Source: an uncultured Dorea sp. (lineage in GTDB: Bacteria; Bacillota_A; Clostridia; Lachnospirales; Lachnospiraceae). From it: DNA of 16,295 bases. The translations under genes were made by a program, and so were the position numbers. Positions 6,319 through 15,009 of this stretch are shown here, one piece after another (within the stretch, counting starts at the first letter, position 1; each line of letters opens with the position of its first letter). The DNA lies in assembly GCA_910579015.1 (NCBI GenBank), contig CAJTRO010000046.1, positions 286 to 16,580 on the forward strand. Direction: 5' to 3'. A model generated the notes under the pieces. That model made no database searches, was not told the DNA's origin, and worked only from the letters and a program-made list of their open reading frames with translations.

Positions 6319-7353
6319 TTATTTTGCGGTCACATGCCGTCTGCGCAGCTGACCGCAGGCTCCGTCTATATCCGAGCCTCTTTCCCTTCTTATAGTAACA
6401 TTTATTCCGTTTTTTTCAAGTTTAATTTTGAATTCCTCAGCTTTTTTCCTGTCCGGCCTCGTATAATCCCGTTCCCTGACCGGGTTCACCGGTATCAGGT
6501 TCAGATGACAGTTCCTGCCTCTTAAGATCGCCGTAAGCCCTGCCGTATCCTCCGGCCGGTCATTCACTCCTGCGATCAGGCTGTATTCGAAAGTGATCCT
6601 TCTTCCGGTCTGTGTAAAATAATCGTCACATGCCTTAAGCACCTCGTCAAGACTGTACCGGTTCGCAACCGGCATGAGACTGCTCCTCTTCTCCTGGCTC
6701 GAAGCATGTAATGACAATGCCAGAGTAATCTGAAAGCCCTCCCCTGCCAGTCTGCGCATATTCGGCACGATCCCGCACGTGGAAGCCGTGATATTGCGCT
6801 GGCTGATATGTAATCCATGCTCATCACTCAGCATACGGATGAACTTTACAAAGTTGTCATAATTATCAAGGGGCTCTCCGGTTCCCATGATAACTACGTT
6901 GGAAACTCTCTCGCCTGTCATCTTCTGGATCTGGTAAATCTGTCTTAACATCTCCGAGGGCGCTAAGTTTCTTTCAAGTCCGCCGATCGTCGACGCACAG
7001 AACCGGCACCCCATACGGCATCCGGCCTGCGACGAGATACACACGGAATTCCCGTAGGAATACCTCATCAGGACACTTTCGATCATGTTGCCGTCCGCAA
7101 GCTCGAACAGGAACTTCTCCGTGGGATCCACTTTCGAAATCTGATGATCCGCCGTCCTCAATACGGGAATCTCGTATTCACTGTCTAATCTCTCCCGAAG
7201 CTTCTTAGACAGATTCGTCATCTCATCAAAGCTGTCCGCAAGCTTCACATGAAGCCATTCAAAGATCTGACGGCTCCTGAAAGACGGCTCGCCGATACCG
7301 GCAATCTCTTCTGCTAATTCTCCAAAATCAAGTGAACATATATCCTTCTTCAT
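6319..7353 (-). CDS. rlmN: 23S rRNA/tRNA adenine-C2 methyltransferase RlmN
   Basis: This 344-residue radical-SAM enzyme methylates C2 of A2503 in 23S rRNA and A37 of some tRNAs. The 4Fe-4S cluster motif is GCRMGCRFC (C112, C116, C119). GTGEPL (157-162) lies in the SAM site, and C333 near the C-terminus (DIDGACGQL) is the position of the methyl-carrying cysteine. An N-terminal helical RNA-binding domain (1-60) includes FRSRQIFEWL. RlmN rather than Cfr is favoured by the normal housekeeping context. The start overlaps the rsmB stop by 4 nt (ATGA), with GGAG 4 nt upstream. Confidence 0.96.
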   Translation of the reverse strand: MKKDICSLDFGELAEEIAGIGEPSFRSRQIFEWLHVKLADSFDEMTNLSKKLRERLDSEYEIPVLRTADHQISKVDPTEKFLFELADGNMIESVLMRYSYGNSVCISSQAGCRMGCRFCASTIGGLERNLAPSEMLRQIYQIQKMTGERVSNVVIMGTGEPLDNYDNFVKFIRMLSDEHGLHISQRNITASTCGIVPNMRRLAGEGFQITLALSLHASSQEKRSSLMPVANRYSLDEVLKACDDYFTQTGRRITFEYSLIAGVNDRPEDTAGLTAILRGRNCHLNLIPVNPVRERDYTRPDRKKAEEFKIKLEKNGINVTIRRERGSDIDGACGQLRRRHVTAK

Positions 7354-8687
7354 GCGTCTCCTTCTCTGTCCGGCCCTCCTGCCTCTGGAAGCTTTTCAAA
7401 CAGCGCGATATAGAAGCCGTCGCCTGCATCGCGTCCCGGAAGCATCTGCCGTTCACGAAGCATCCGGAAACCGGGACAATGCTCTAAAAGCCACCTTGAG
7501 TTCTCCTCATTCTCTTTCCTGTGGATCGTGCACGTGCTGTAGATAAGCTTTCCGCCCGGCTTCACGTATTCCGTCACTACCGACAGGATCCGCCGTTGCA
7601 GAAGTACCAGTTCCTTCTGGATATCTTCCGTCATCTTGTACTTAAGATCCGGCTTTCTGCCCAGAACTCCAAGGCCGGAGCAGGGAAGGTCGGCGACTAC
7701 GATATCTGCTTTCTCCCGCGCAGACGCATCAGGTATTAAGGCGTCCCACTGCACGGCTTCTATATTGGACAGGCCGCTCTGCCTGATATTATCCCGGATC
7801 AGTCCGACCTTGTATTCGGTCAGATCCCTCGCCTCTACATGGCCGGTTCCCTTAAGCTTCGAAGCAAGATGAAGCGCCTTGCCTCCCGGCGCCGCGCAGA
7901 CGTCTATCACATAGTCCCCTTCTCTTGCTTCTGCCCATTCGCCCGCCTGCATAGAACTGATATCCTGAACCTGATAAAGGCCGTCGCAGAAGCTCTTAAG
8001 CCCCGTCAGATGATCAAAACCGGAAATGTGCAGTGCATAGGGCAGGTCTGCATCCTCCCTGACACTTACTCCCTCTGCCTTAAGCACACGTATCAGTTCG
8101 TCCCTTGACATCCTGTCAGTACTGCACCGGATAGTGACCGGCCTTACCTTCAGGAATTCCTCAGCCATCCGGCATACCGTCTCCTCGTCATATTCACCGA
8201 GCCACTGTCTGAGCATCCATTCCGGGAGCGAATAGCGGACGGAGAGATTGTATACTCCATCCTCCCCGGAAGGGAAACTTACCTCCGACAGGTTCCTGCT
8301 GATATTGCGGAGCACGCCGTTCACAAATCCTTTCAGATTCTGAAACCCTTTCATCACCGCAAGCTTCACCGCCTCGTTGCAGACGGCGCTGTCCGGCACA
8401 CTGTCCATATACTTCAACTGATAGACCGAACTTCTTAAGATGGTCCGGATCACCGGCTTCATCTTCCTTACCTTCACCTTGGAGAACTGGTCGATGATAT
8501 AGTCCAGTTCTATCATACGTTCAAGCGTGCCATCTACCACTCTTGTGATAAACGCACGCTCTTTCTTATCCAGATATTGATATTGGTCAAGCACATTCTT
8601 AAGCACAATGTGACTGTATTCGCCGTCCCTGGTGATCTTAAGCAGGATCTCCAGGACCAGACCGCGTGAGGTTACAGTTGATGCCAT
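7350..8687 (-). CDS. rsmB: 16S rRNA m5C967 methyltransferase RsmB (Sun)
   Basis: The protein methylates C5 of C967 in 16S rRNA. It has an N-terminal NusB-like RNA-binding domain (about 1-135) and a C-terminal Rossmann methyltransferase with CAAPGGK (264-270, SAM binding), DLPCSGLG with C336, and STCTI with catalytic C386. The frame could start two codons earlier at a TTG (8693), but ATG at 8687 is better: GGAGG (8696-8700) lies 8 nt before it and would be only 2 nt from the TTG. This gives 445 residues, normal for the family. It follows the zinc peptidase gene by 23 nt. Confidence 0.96.
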   Translation of the reverse strand: MASTVTSRGLVLEILLKITRDGEYSHIVLKNVLDQYQYLDKKERAFITRVVDGTLERMIELDYIIDQFSKVKVRKMKPVIRTILRSSVYQLKYMDSVPDSAVCNEAVKLAVMKGFQNLKGFVNGVLRNISRNLSEVSFPSGEDGVYNLSVRYSLPEWMLRQWLGEYDEETVCRMAEEFLKVRPVTIRCSTDRMSRDELIRVLKAEGVSVREDADLPYALHISGFDHLTGLKSFCDGLYQVQDISSMQAGEWAEAREGDYVIDVCAAPGGKALHLASKLKGTGHVEARDLTEYKVGLIRDNIRQSGLSNIEAVQWDALIPDASAREKADIVVADLPCSGLGVLGRKPDLKYKMTEDIQKELVLLQRRILSVVTEYVKPGGKLIYSTCTIHRKENEENSRWLLEHCPGFRMLRERQMLPGRDAGDGFYIALFEKLPEAGGPDREGDA

Positions 8688-8710
8688 TGACAAATCCTCC
8701 GGTTATATAG

Positions 8711-9418
8711 CTAATTTCTTCTGTTATTCGCGATCATCAGGATACGTAGAAGCTGTAAGACAGATGATATCGCGCCTGCCACATAGGTAAGGGCGGCCGC
8801 AAACAGGACCTTCTTCGTTGCATTCACTTCGTCCTCATAGAGCAGGCCGCTTCCGCCCAGTATACGGATGGCCCGGCCCGACGCATTGAACTCCACAGGG
8901 AGCGTAACGATCTGGAACAGGACCGCCAGTGAAAATGCAAGGATCCCCAGATTCAAAAACATACCGGAAGAACGGCTGGTGAAGAACAGCCCCAGAAGGA
9001 TCAGGGGCCACGCGATCATGCTCCCGAAATTCACAACCGGAACAAGCGCCCCTCTGATCTGAAGCGGTACATATCCCGTATCATGCTGGATCGCATGTCC
9101 GCACTCGTGCGCCGCCACGCCTAATGCGGCGACAGACGCAGAATTATAAGTCGCATCCGACAATCTCAATACCTTGGATCTTGGATCGTAGTGGTCCGTC
9201 AGATTACCGGCAACATGCTCTACCCTGACATCATAGATCCCGGCGCGTCTTAAGATCTGCTCCGCGGCCTCTCTTCCTGTGATCCCTGAGTGATTCCTCA
9301 TACTGGAATATTTCCTGAAAGTAGAATTCATCTTGAACGACGCCAGCATACAGATCACAACTCCGATCAACACCAGCAGATACGACGAGTTCATACCGTA
9401 ACCATATCCATAATACAT
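8711..9418 (-). CDS. Membrane zinc metallopeptidase, YugP family
   Basis: The 235-residue membrane protein matches the neutral zinc metallopeptidase family typified by B. subtilis YugP (Zn_peptidase_2). It has a Tyr/Gly-rich start, a membrane segment at about 12-28, a soluble part with AAHECGHAIQ (102-111; H104, E105 and H108 of HExxH), and further membrane segments at about 130-148, 153-173 and 205-229. LPVEFNAS (173-180) probably supplies the third zinc ligand. GGAGGAG lies 6 nt before the ATG. The substrate is unknown; the family is commonly found beside fmt and rsmB in Firmicutes, but that does not define its job. Confidence 0.88.
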   Translation of the reverse strand: MYYGYGYGMNSSYLLVLIGVVICMLASFKMNSTFRKYSSMRNHSGITGREAAEQILRRAGIYDVRVEHVAGNLTDHYDPRSKVLRLSDATYNSASVAALGVAAHECGHAIQHDTGYVPLQIRGALVPVVNFGSMIAWPLILLGLFFTSRSSGMFLNLGILAFSLAVLFQIVTLPVEFNASGRAIRILGGSGLLYEDEVNATKKVLFAAALTYVAGAISSVLQLLRILMIANNRRN

Positions 9419-9501
9419 ACCATACTCCTCCTAAAATACCAGTCTGCAAATGCGCCTTTACAGATACCCCATCTACAGACATTCGTCATTCTACACAGAG
9501 T

Positions 9502-9507
9502 ATTATA
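9502..9507 (-). promoter_or_regulatory. Possible -10 box for the zinc peptidase operon
   Basis: A perfect TATAAT on the minus strand sits at the base of the hairpin that follows fmt, about 84 nt before the zinc peptidase start codon. No good -35 is seen at 16-18 nt upstream, so this is only a candidate for restarting transcription after the hairpin. Confidence 0.35.
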
Positions 9508-9542
9508 TATGAAAAACAGGAAAATTACCTGTTTTTCATATA
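9506..9542. terminator. Bidirectional-type terminator hairpin after fmt
   Basis: Arms at 9506-9520 and 9528-9542 are perfectly complementary over 15 bp around a 7-nt loop. The core is ACAGG/CCTGT flanked by A-run and T-run, so U-tracts appear in transcripts from either strand. It begins 4 nt past the fmt stop. It may end or attenuate the murE-priA-def-fmt transcript. The remaining spacer (9419-9500) shows only the ribosome binding site of the next gene. Confidence 0.75.
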
Positions 9543-9545
9543 AAT

Positions 9546-10487
9546 TTAACAATTGTTAAGAAAAAATATCGTTCCTTCCTCCATGGGATATCCCCTCAGA
9601 AAGGCGCCTGCCTCCATCCGCTTCTTTCCCGGTATCTGGAGTGAGAGGACCTTCAGCACTCCCTTTCCCGTCTGAACACAGAATCCATCCTTCTCAACCT
9701 TAACGACCGTCCCCGGCGCTTCCTTCGTATCCTGGTCCACAACCACGGCTTCCCATATCTTCATTATCTTGCCGTTCCATTCAGTATAGGCGCTGGGCCA
9801 GGGATTCAGCCCCCTGATAAGACGCTCAATAGATACTGCGTCCCGGCTCCAGTCGATATTGCCAAGTCCCTTGTCAAGCATCCTGGCATATTCCGTGGTC
9901 GTCTCCCCCTGCGGCTCTGGCGTGACAGTCTTCTCCTCCAACGCCCTGAGCGTGCGCACGCAGAGCATGGCTCCCTCCATGGCGAGCTTATCATGAAGGC
10001 TTCCGCCGGTCTCCCTGCTTGACAGGACAACCTCTGACTTAAGAAGCATATCGCCTGTATCAAGCCCCTCATCCATCTGCATCGTCGTGACGCCGGAGAC
10101 CTTCTCTCCGTTGATGACCGCCCACTGGATCGGCGCCGCCCCGCGGTACTTTGGAAGCAGTGAAGCATGGACGTTGATGCATCCATAGGGCGTCATCTCA
10201 AGAATCTCCTTGGGAAGAATCTGGCCGAACGCTATGACTACCATAATATCCGCATTATATCTTCTCAGCTCCTCGATACACTCCGGCGCCCTCACCCTCT
10301 TAGGCTGAAATACCGGGATCTGATGTGCAAGAGCCGTCTCCTTCACCGGCGTAAACTGCATCTTTCCGCCCCGCCCTTTGGGCTTATCGGGCTGAGTGAC
10401 CGCCAGCACCACCTCGTGCCCTGCCTCGATCAGGGCATTCAGCGTTCCCACTGAAAAGTCCGGCGTTCCCATGAATATGATCCTCAT
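9546..10487 (-). CDS. fmt: Methionyl-tRNA formyltransferase
   Basis: The 313-residue enzyme formylates initiator Met-tRNA using 10-formyl-tetrahydrofolate. MRIIFMGTPDFSV opens the Rossmann-like N-domain. The catalytic set is N105, H107 and D143, with the signature SLLPKYRGAAPIQ (109-121). A flexible linker (about 190-208) leads to the C-terminal tRNA-binding OB domain (about 210-310), including LNPWPSAYT (227-235). Its ATG follows the def stop directly (TAGATG), so the two genes are certainly co-transcribed and probably coupled; def-fmt pairing is widespread. Confidence 0.97.
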   Translation of the reverse strand: MRIIFMGTPDFSVGTLNALIEAGHEVVLAVTQPDKPKGRGGKMQFTPVKETALAHQIPVFQPKRVRAPECIEELRRYNADIMVVIAFGQILPKEILEMTPYGCINVHASLLPKYRGAAPIQWAVINGEKVSGVTTMQMDEGLDTGDMLLKSEVVLSSRETGGSLHDKLAMEGAMLCVRTLRALEEKTVTPEPQGETTTEYARMLDKGLGNIDWSRDAVSIERLIRGLNPWPSAYTEWNGKIMKIWEAVVVDQDTKEAPGTVVKVEKDGFCVQTGKGVLKVLSLQIPGKKRMEAGAFLRGYPMEEGTIFFLNNC

Positions 10488-10961
10488 CTATTCATCCTCC
10501 TCATATACCATGTCATGCAGGCCGCCTTCAACCATCTCCACATACATCTTTCCTTCAAGATGGTCGATCTCATGGCAGAATGCCCTCGCAAGAAGCTCCT
10601 CTCCTTCCATCTCAACCTCTTCCATGTCTTCGTTCAATGTCCGTATCTTAACATAATTCGGCCTCGTCACCGTACCCGACTTCCCCGGGACGCTCAGACA
10701 AGCCTCCTCTCCCGTCTGTTCGCCGGACACTTCGAGAATCTCCGGATTAATAAGGACGATCGGGCCGTCCCCGATATCAATTACCACGATCCGCTTCAGT
10801 ATCCCCACCTGAGGCGCCGCAAGACCTACCCCTTCCGATTCATACATGGTGTCCAGCATGTCATTGATCAGAATCCTGTTCCTCAACGTCATCTTTGTTA
10901 CATCCTTACACTTCTTCGTCAGAACCTCGTCTCCGAGCTCCCGGATCTTCCTTATTGCCAT
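10488..10961 (-). CDS. def: Peptide deformylase
   Basis: The 157-residue metalloenzyme removes the formyl group from new proteins, undoing Fmt's modification. Motif I is GVGLAAPQVG (44-53). Motif II is EACLS (86-90), with metal-binding C88 and Ala where Gly is usual. Motif III is HEIDH (130-134), with H130, E131 and H134. Length fits the short Gram-positive/E. coli-like form. GAGAGGAG lies several nt before the ATG. A 91-nt spacer separates it from priA and shows no clear promoter or terminator. Confidence 0.97.
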   Translation of the reverse strand: MAIRKIRELGDEVLTKKCKDVTKMTLRNRILINDMLDTMYESEGVGLAAPQVGILKRIVVIDIGDGPIVLINPEILEVSGEQTGEEACLSVPGKSGTVTRPNYVKIRTLNEDMEEVEMEGEELLARAFCHEIDHLEGKMYVEMVEGGLHDMVYEEDE

Positions 10962-11052
10962 AATCTGCTCTCCTCTCTGATCTGCCTCAGTCTTTATCTA
11001 TAATCTTAATAAAACCCTTAAGGATCCAACTGCCTTCATATATCCCGATATC

Positions 11053-13281
11053 TCAGAATACATCCATAGGATTAAAATCAAACTGGATCCGCATGGTATC
11101 AAACCCTTTATTAATCTCAATGTACTGCTCCATATGGTTCTTCACCCGGATCAGCATCTCGTGATCACCGCCCTTTAAGTACAGCACGCGCCGGTACACA
11201 TCGCTGACCTTCGCCACATACGGACTTGCCGGCCCGATGATCTTAAGCCTTCTGTTCCGGTCGATCCGAAGGGCGAATTCCTTCAGATACTTTGCGGCTG
11301 TCTCAAGAAGTTCCTCCTGTTCCCCTGTCATCAGGATGGCCAGAAGCTGCTCCACCGGCGGGTATCCCATCAGCCGGCGGTAAGCCATCTCCGCCTCATA
11401 GAAGCCCTCATAATCCTGTAATGCCGCCATCTCGATACTGTAATGCTCCGGGCTGTAGGTCTGTATCACAACCTCTCCCCCGCTCTTTCCCCGCCCCGCA
11501 CGGCCTGCCGCCTGGGTTAACAGCTGGAAAGTCCTCTCCCCGGCGCGGTAATCATTGGAATACAGCGACATATCCGCCGCCAGTATCCCCACCAGCGTAA
11601 CATTGGGGAAATCATGTCCCTTCACGATCATCTGCGTACCAATCAGTATATCCGCCTCTTCACTTGCAAATGCTTCTAATATCTTCTCATGGCCGTCCTT
11701 GGTCCTGGTCGTATCCATATCCATCCGCAGCACCCTTGCCCCCGGGAACTGGCGCATGACCAGCTCCTCGATCTGCTGGGTTCCCGCCTTGAATCCGCCG
11801 ATATACGTGGAACCGCAGGACGGGCACCTGCTCACCTGGGGCTCTTCATGCCCGCAGTAATGGCAGACCAGCTTCCCTCCCCGGTGCGCAGACAGCGAAA
11901 CATCGCAATGAGGACATTTTACTACATATCCGCAGGCTCTGCAAGAAACAAAACCAGCATATCCCCTGCGGTTCAAGAATAACATGATCTGCTCTTTCTT
12001 CTCAAGCCTTGCTTCTATCAGTGTTCTCAGCCGGTCGCTTATGATCGAACGATTCCCCGCCTTTATCTCCTTTCGCATATCCACGACATAGACCGTCGGA
12101 AGCTTCTGCATCCCCGCCCGGTTTCTAAGCCTTAAAAGCTGGAATCGACCGCAGGCACACGCATAGAACGCCTCCAGGGACGGCGTTGCCGAACCAAGCA
12201 CAACGCTTGCCCCCTCTATCCCGGCCCGCTCAATGGCCGTCTCCCTCGCATGGAACCTCGGCACCTGCCCGCTCTTATATGTCGTCTCATGCTCTTCGTC
12301 GATCACGATAAGCCCCAGCCGTGGAAACGGCGTGAACAGCGCCGAGCGCGGCCCTATCATCACATCCACCTTCCCCGCCTTCACAAGCTCCATCTGGTCA
12401 TAACGCTCTCCCTGAGACATCCGGGAATTCAAGATAGACACCCGGTCCCCGAACCTTCCATAGAACCGCATCACCGTCTGATAGGTAAGGGCAATCTCCG
12501 GAATCAGGACGATCGCCTGATATCCTTTCTCAAGAACCCTTCCGATCATCTCCATATATACTTCCGTCTTCCCGCTCCCCGTAACGCCGTACAGCAGGTA
12601 GGTCTTCCTGATACCCCGGTTATAGTCTTCCCAGAAAACGTCGATCACATGCCTCTGCTCCTGTGTATACTCCGCAGTCTGTCTCCTGCCGCCCTTCTGG
12701 CTGATGGGACTTCGGAACACCTTCTCGGTCTCAAGGGTAATAACCCCCATCTCCTCCAGAGAACGCACCACCGACCGGGTAACATTAAGCTTCTTCGTCA
12801 CAAGATCATATTCCTGCCTCGGCTCATCCAGAAGCGCCGCAAGAAGTCTCGCCCTTGCCTTCTGGTTCTTGTGCAGGAAAATATCAAGCTGACGCTTCCC
12901 CTCCTCCTCTCTTAACAGCAGGCGGATACTCTTCTTCTCCTTCGCCCTCTCCTGCTTCTTGATCGGTATGACCGTCTTAAGCGCCTGGATCATCGTCCCT
13001 CCGTAGTGCTCCTTCATCCACGCCGCAAGCGCCACAAGCTTCGCTTCTATAGCCATACTGTCTTTGGCGGTCCTAAGGACAGGCTTGATCTTCGTCTCGT
13101 CATACCCCGCCTTATCAGAGAAACCCGTCACATATCCCCTGGTCTCCTTATTTCCCTTTCCGAAAGGAACCACGACCTCCATTCCAATCTGAAGCACCCC
13201 CTCTAATTCAGAAGGGATGCTGTACTGAAATACCTTATCCAGTTTTTCATGTGTTATATCTATAATAATATCAGCGTACAT
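11053..13281 (-). CDS. priA: Primosomal protein N', replication-restart helicase PriA
   Basis: The 742-residue 3'-to-5' DNA helicase recognises stalled forks and D-loops and reloads the replisome. An N-terminal DNA-binding domain (about 1-105) and winged-helix region (about 110-190) precede Walker A GVTGSGKTE (232-240), DEEH (328-331) and GSATPS (363-368). Two zinc sites are inserted before the second helicase half: C447, C450, C456, C459, C473, C476, C486 and C489 are all present. Motif VI is QAAGRAGRG (589-597). Length is normal. GAGGAAC lies just before the ATG. It follows murE by 52 nt, an order seen in several Firmicutes. Confidence 0.97.
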   Translation of the reverse strand: MYADIIIDITHEKLDKVFQYSIPSELEGVLQIGMEVVVPFGKGNKETRGYVTGFSDKAGYDETKIKPVLRTAKDSMAIEAKLVALAAWMKEHYGGTMIQALKTVIPIKKQERAKEKKSIRLLLREEEGKRQLDIFLHKNQKARARLLAALLDEPRQEYDLVTKKLNVTRSVVRSLEEMGVITLETEKVFRSPISQKGGRRQTAEYTQEQRHVIDVFWEDYNRGIRKTYLLYGVTGSGKTEVYMEMIGRVLEKGYQAIVLIPEIALTYQTVMRFYGRFGDRVSILNSRMSQGERYDQMELVKAGKVDVMIGPRSALFTPFPRLGLIVIDEEHETTYKSGQVPRFHARETAIERAGIEGASVVLGSATPSLEAFYACACGRFQLLRLRNRAGMQKLPTVYVVDMRKEIKAGNRSIISDRLRTLIEARLEKKEQIMLFLNRRGYAGFVSCRACGYVVKCPHCDVSLSAHRGGKLVCHYCGHEEPQVSRCPSCGSTYIGGFKAGTQQIEELVMRQFPGARVLRMDMDTTRTKDGHEKILEAFASEEADILIGTQMIVKGHDFPNVTLVGILAADMSLYSNDYRAGERTFQLLTQAAGRAGRGKSGGEVVIQTYSPEHYSIEMAALQDYEGFYEAEMAYRRLMGYPPVEQLLAILMTGEQEELLETAAKYLKEFALRIDRNRRLKIIGPASPYVAKVSDVYRRVLYLKGGDHEMLIRVKNHMEQYIEINKGFDTMRIQFDFNPMDVF

Positions 13282-13333
13282 GCAGTTCCTCTATTCATCC
13301 GGCCATTGCCTTTCGCATACCACACCGTCAGGC

Positions 13334-14791
13334 TTACGCCTCTTCCAGCACTTCTCTGATCAGATTCCGGTCGTCCATATCATACTTCACGCCTTTGATC
13401 TCCTGATAGGTCTCATGCCCCTTCCCGGCCAGGACGATGACGTCCCCCGGCCTTCCATGCCTGATGGCATAGCGGATAGCTTCCTTCCTGTCGCAGATGG
13501 CTGTATATTCTCCATCAGTCTTCTCGATTCCTGTGATGATGTCGTTGATGATATCCTGCGGCTCCTCAAAACGCGGATTGTCCGACGTGATGATCGTAAA
13601 ATCCGACATCCGTCCTGCCACCTCGCCCATCTCATACCTTCTCGTCTTCGAACGGTTGCCTCCGCATCCGAATATAGTCACGATCCTCTCAGGCTTATAA
13701 TCCCTGAGCGTATGCAAGAGGCTCTCAAGACTCATGGCATTGTGCGCATAGTCGATCATCATGGTAAATTCATCCGACACCTTCACCATCTCGATACGCC
13801 CTCTCACCTTCGCCGCCTTCAAAGCCTCCCTGATATTCTCCACAGGAACATCAAAATGCCTGCACACAGCAATTGCCGTCAGTGAATTATATACACTGAA
13901 GTCCCCGGGAATGTCAATCTCCACATCAAAATCCATTAATCCGCTCACATGATACCGCACACCCAGATATCCCGGCTTCGTAATATGTTCAATATTGGCC
14001 GCACGCAGATCTGCCTTCTCTGTGAATCCAAAGGTCTCCCTTCTGCACGTTGCATTCCGGAACACATCCTCATACCACGGATCGTCTATATTCGCGATCC
14101 CAAGCCTGCACTGGGTAAAGAGGATCCCCTTGCACCGCTTATAATCTTCGAAATCCCTGTGCTCATTCGGCCCGATATGATCTTCTCCCAGATTGGTGAA
14201 AATCCCGATCTCAAACGGAATCCCCGCCGTGCGGTGAAGCATCAGTCCCTGAGAGGAAACCTCCATCACCACACTGTCGCATCCTGCCCTGACCATTTCC
14301 GCAAAATACTGGTGTATCGTATAGGATTCCGGCGTCGTGTTGTTCGCCGGAATGGATTTCCCGCCGATCACTGCCTCTATCGTACCGATCAGTCCCACCT
14401 TATGTCCGACTCCCTCAAGGATCGACTTCACCATATAAGTGGTGGTGGTCTTTCCTTTCGTTCCGGTGATCCCTATAATCTTAAGCTTCTCTGCCGGATA
14501 TCCGAAATACGCCGCCGACATCAGCGCCAGTGCATACCGGGTATCCTTAACCCGGATCACGGTCACATCTTCTGGAACCTCCACCTCTTTCTCAACAACA
14601 AGCGCGGCCGCCCCCTTCGCGGTTACGTCCCCTGCATAAGCATGACCGTCCGATACCGCGCCGCTGATACAGACGAACACACTTCCTTTCGTTACCTTGC
14701 GGGAATCATTGATCAGCTCTGTCACCTCGATCTCATCACTTCCCTGTATCACTTCGTATTGTAAACGTTCCAACATCTGGGTTAATCTCAT
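13334..14791 (-). CDS. murE: UDP-MurNAc-tripeptide synthetase, meso-DAP-adding MurE
   Basis: The 485-residue cytoplasmic ligase adds the third stem-peptide residue to UDP-MurNAc-L-Ala-D-Glu. N-domain: NDSRKV (28-33). Central ATPase domain: GITGTKGKTTTT (107-118), NNTTPES (150-156), EVSSQGL (177-183) and K221 in YKRCKGILF, the likely carbamylated lysine. C-domain: DYAHN (347-351), GCGGNRSKTRR (375-385) and DNPR (404-407), the signature for meso-diaminopimelate rather than lysine. GKGHE (456-460) closes the site. The ATG at 14791 is the first in frame after a stop and has only a poor ribosome binding site. A three-codon ORF, ATG AGA TAA (14793-14801), sits 1 nt before it. Confidence 0.96.
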   Translation of the reverse strand: MRLTQMLERLQYEVIQGSDEIEVTELINDSRKVTKGSVFVCISGAVSDGHAYAGDVTAKGAAALVVEKEVEVPEDVTVIRVKDTRYALALMSAAYFGYPAEKLKIIGITGTKGKTTTTYMVKSILEGVGHKVGLIGTIEAVIGGKSIPANNTTPESYTIHQYFAEMVRAGCDSVVMEVSSQGLMLHRTAGIPFEIGIFTNLGEDHIGPNEHRDFEDYKRCKGILFTQCRLGIANIDDPWYEDVFRNATCRRETFGFTEKADLRAANIEHITKPGYLGVRYHVSGLMDFDVEIDIPGDFSVYNSLTAIAVCRHFDVPVENIREALKAAKVRGRIEMVKVSDEFTMMIDYAHNAMSLESLLHTLRDYKPERIVTIFGCGGNRSKTRRYEMGEVAGRMSDFTIITSDNPRFEEPQDIINDIITGIEKTDGEYTAICDRKEAIRYAIRHGRPGDVIVLAGKGHETYQEIKGVKYDMDDRNLIREVLEEA

Positions 14792-14889
14792 CTTATCTCA
14801 TCGCCTGCCGCCGGTGTATTGCCGCCTGACGGCTTCTCCTTTCCTGATGATTTTATTCCTGACAGTTCCATACTGTTTATGCCAAATGA

Positions 14890-14918
14890 ATTGTATCACA
14901 CTTCCGATCATTTTTCCA
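14890..14918 (-). promoter_or_regulatory. Promoter of the murE operon
   Basis: On the minus strand, TGATACAAT gives an extended -10 (hexamer 14890-14895), and TGGAAA (14913-14918) is a 4/6 match to the -35 with a 17-nt spacer. The leader is then about 90 nt and contains AGGAAAGGAG with no start codon at a useful distance, plus GC-rich GCCG/CGGC short repeats. Confidence 0.65.
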
Positions 14919-14957
14919 CAGCATAAGTATTTATTAATGCATCTGCGGGTATTTTGT

Positions 14958-14965
14958 GCTACAAT
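14958..14965 (+). promoter_or_regulatory. Extended -10 promoter of pepT
   Basis: TGCTACAAT is an extended -10 (TG at 14957-14958, hexamer 14960-14965). The -35 region 17 nt upstream is poor, which an extended -10 can offset. It lies about 45 nt before the pepT start and is divergent from the murE promoter, whose -10 hexamer is the same TACAAT. Confidence 0.6.
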
Positions 14966-15009
14966 CTTTATACCATATCAAATCATAACATATAAGGGGG
15001 AATCCTATC

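Noticed and set aside
10962..11052. Possible promoter in the priA-def spacer (TTGGAT ... TTATAG)
   Set aside because: The spacing is about 20 nt and the hexamers are poor, so no promoter is called.
13949..14764. 271-codon plus-strand ORF opposite murE
   Set aside because: It is an antisense shadow of a clearly recognised gene; no ribosome binding site or known motif.
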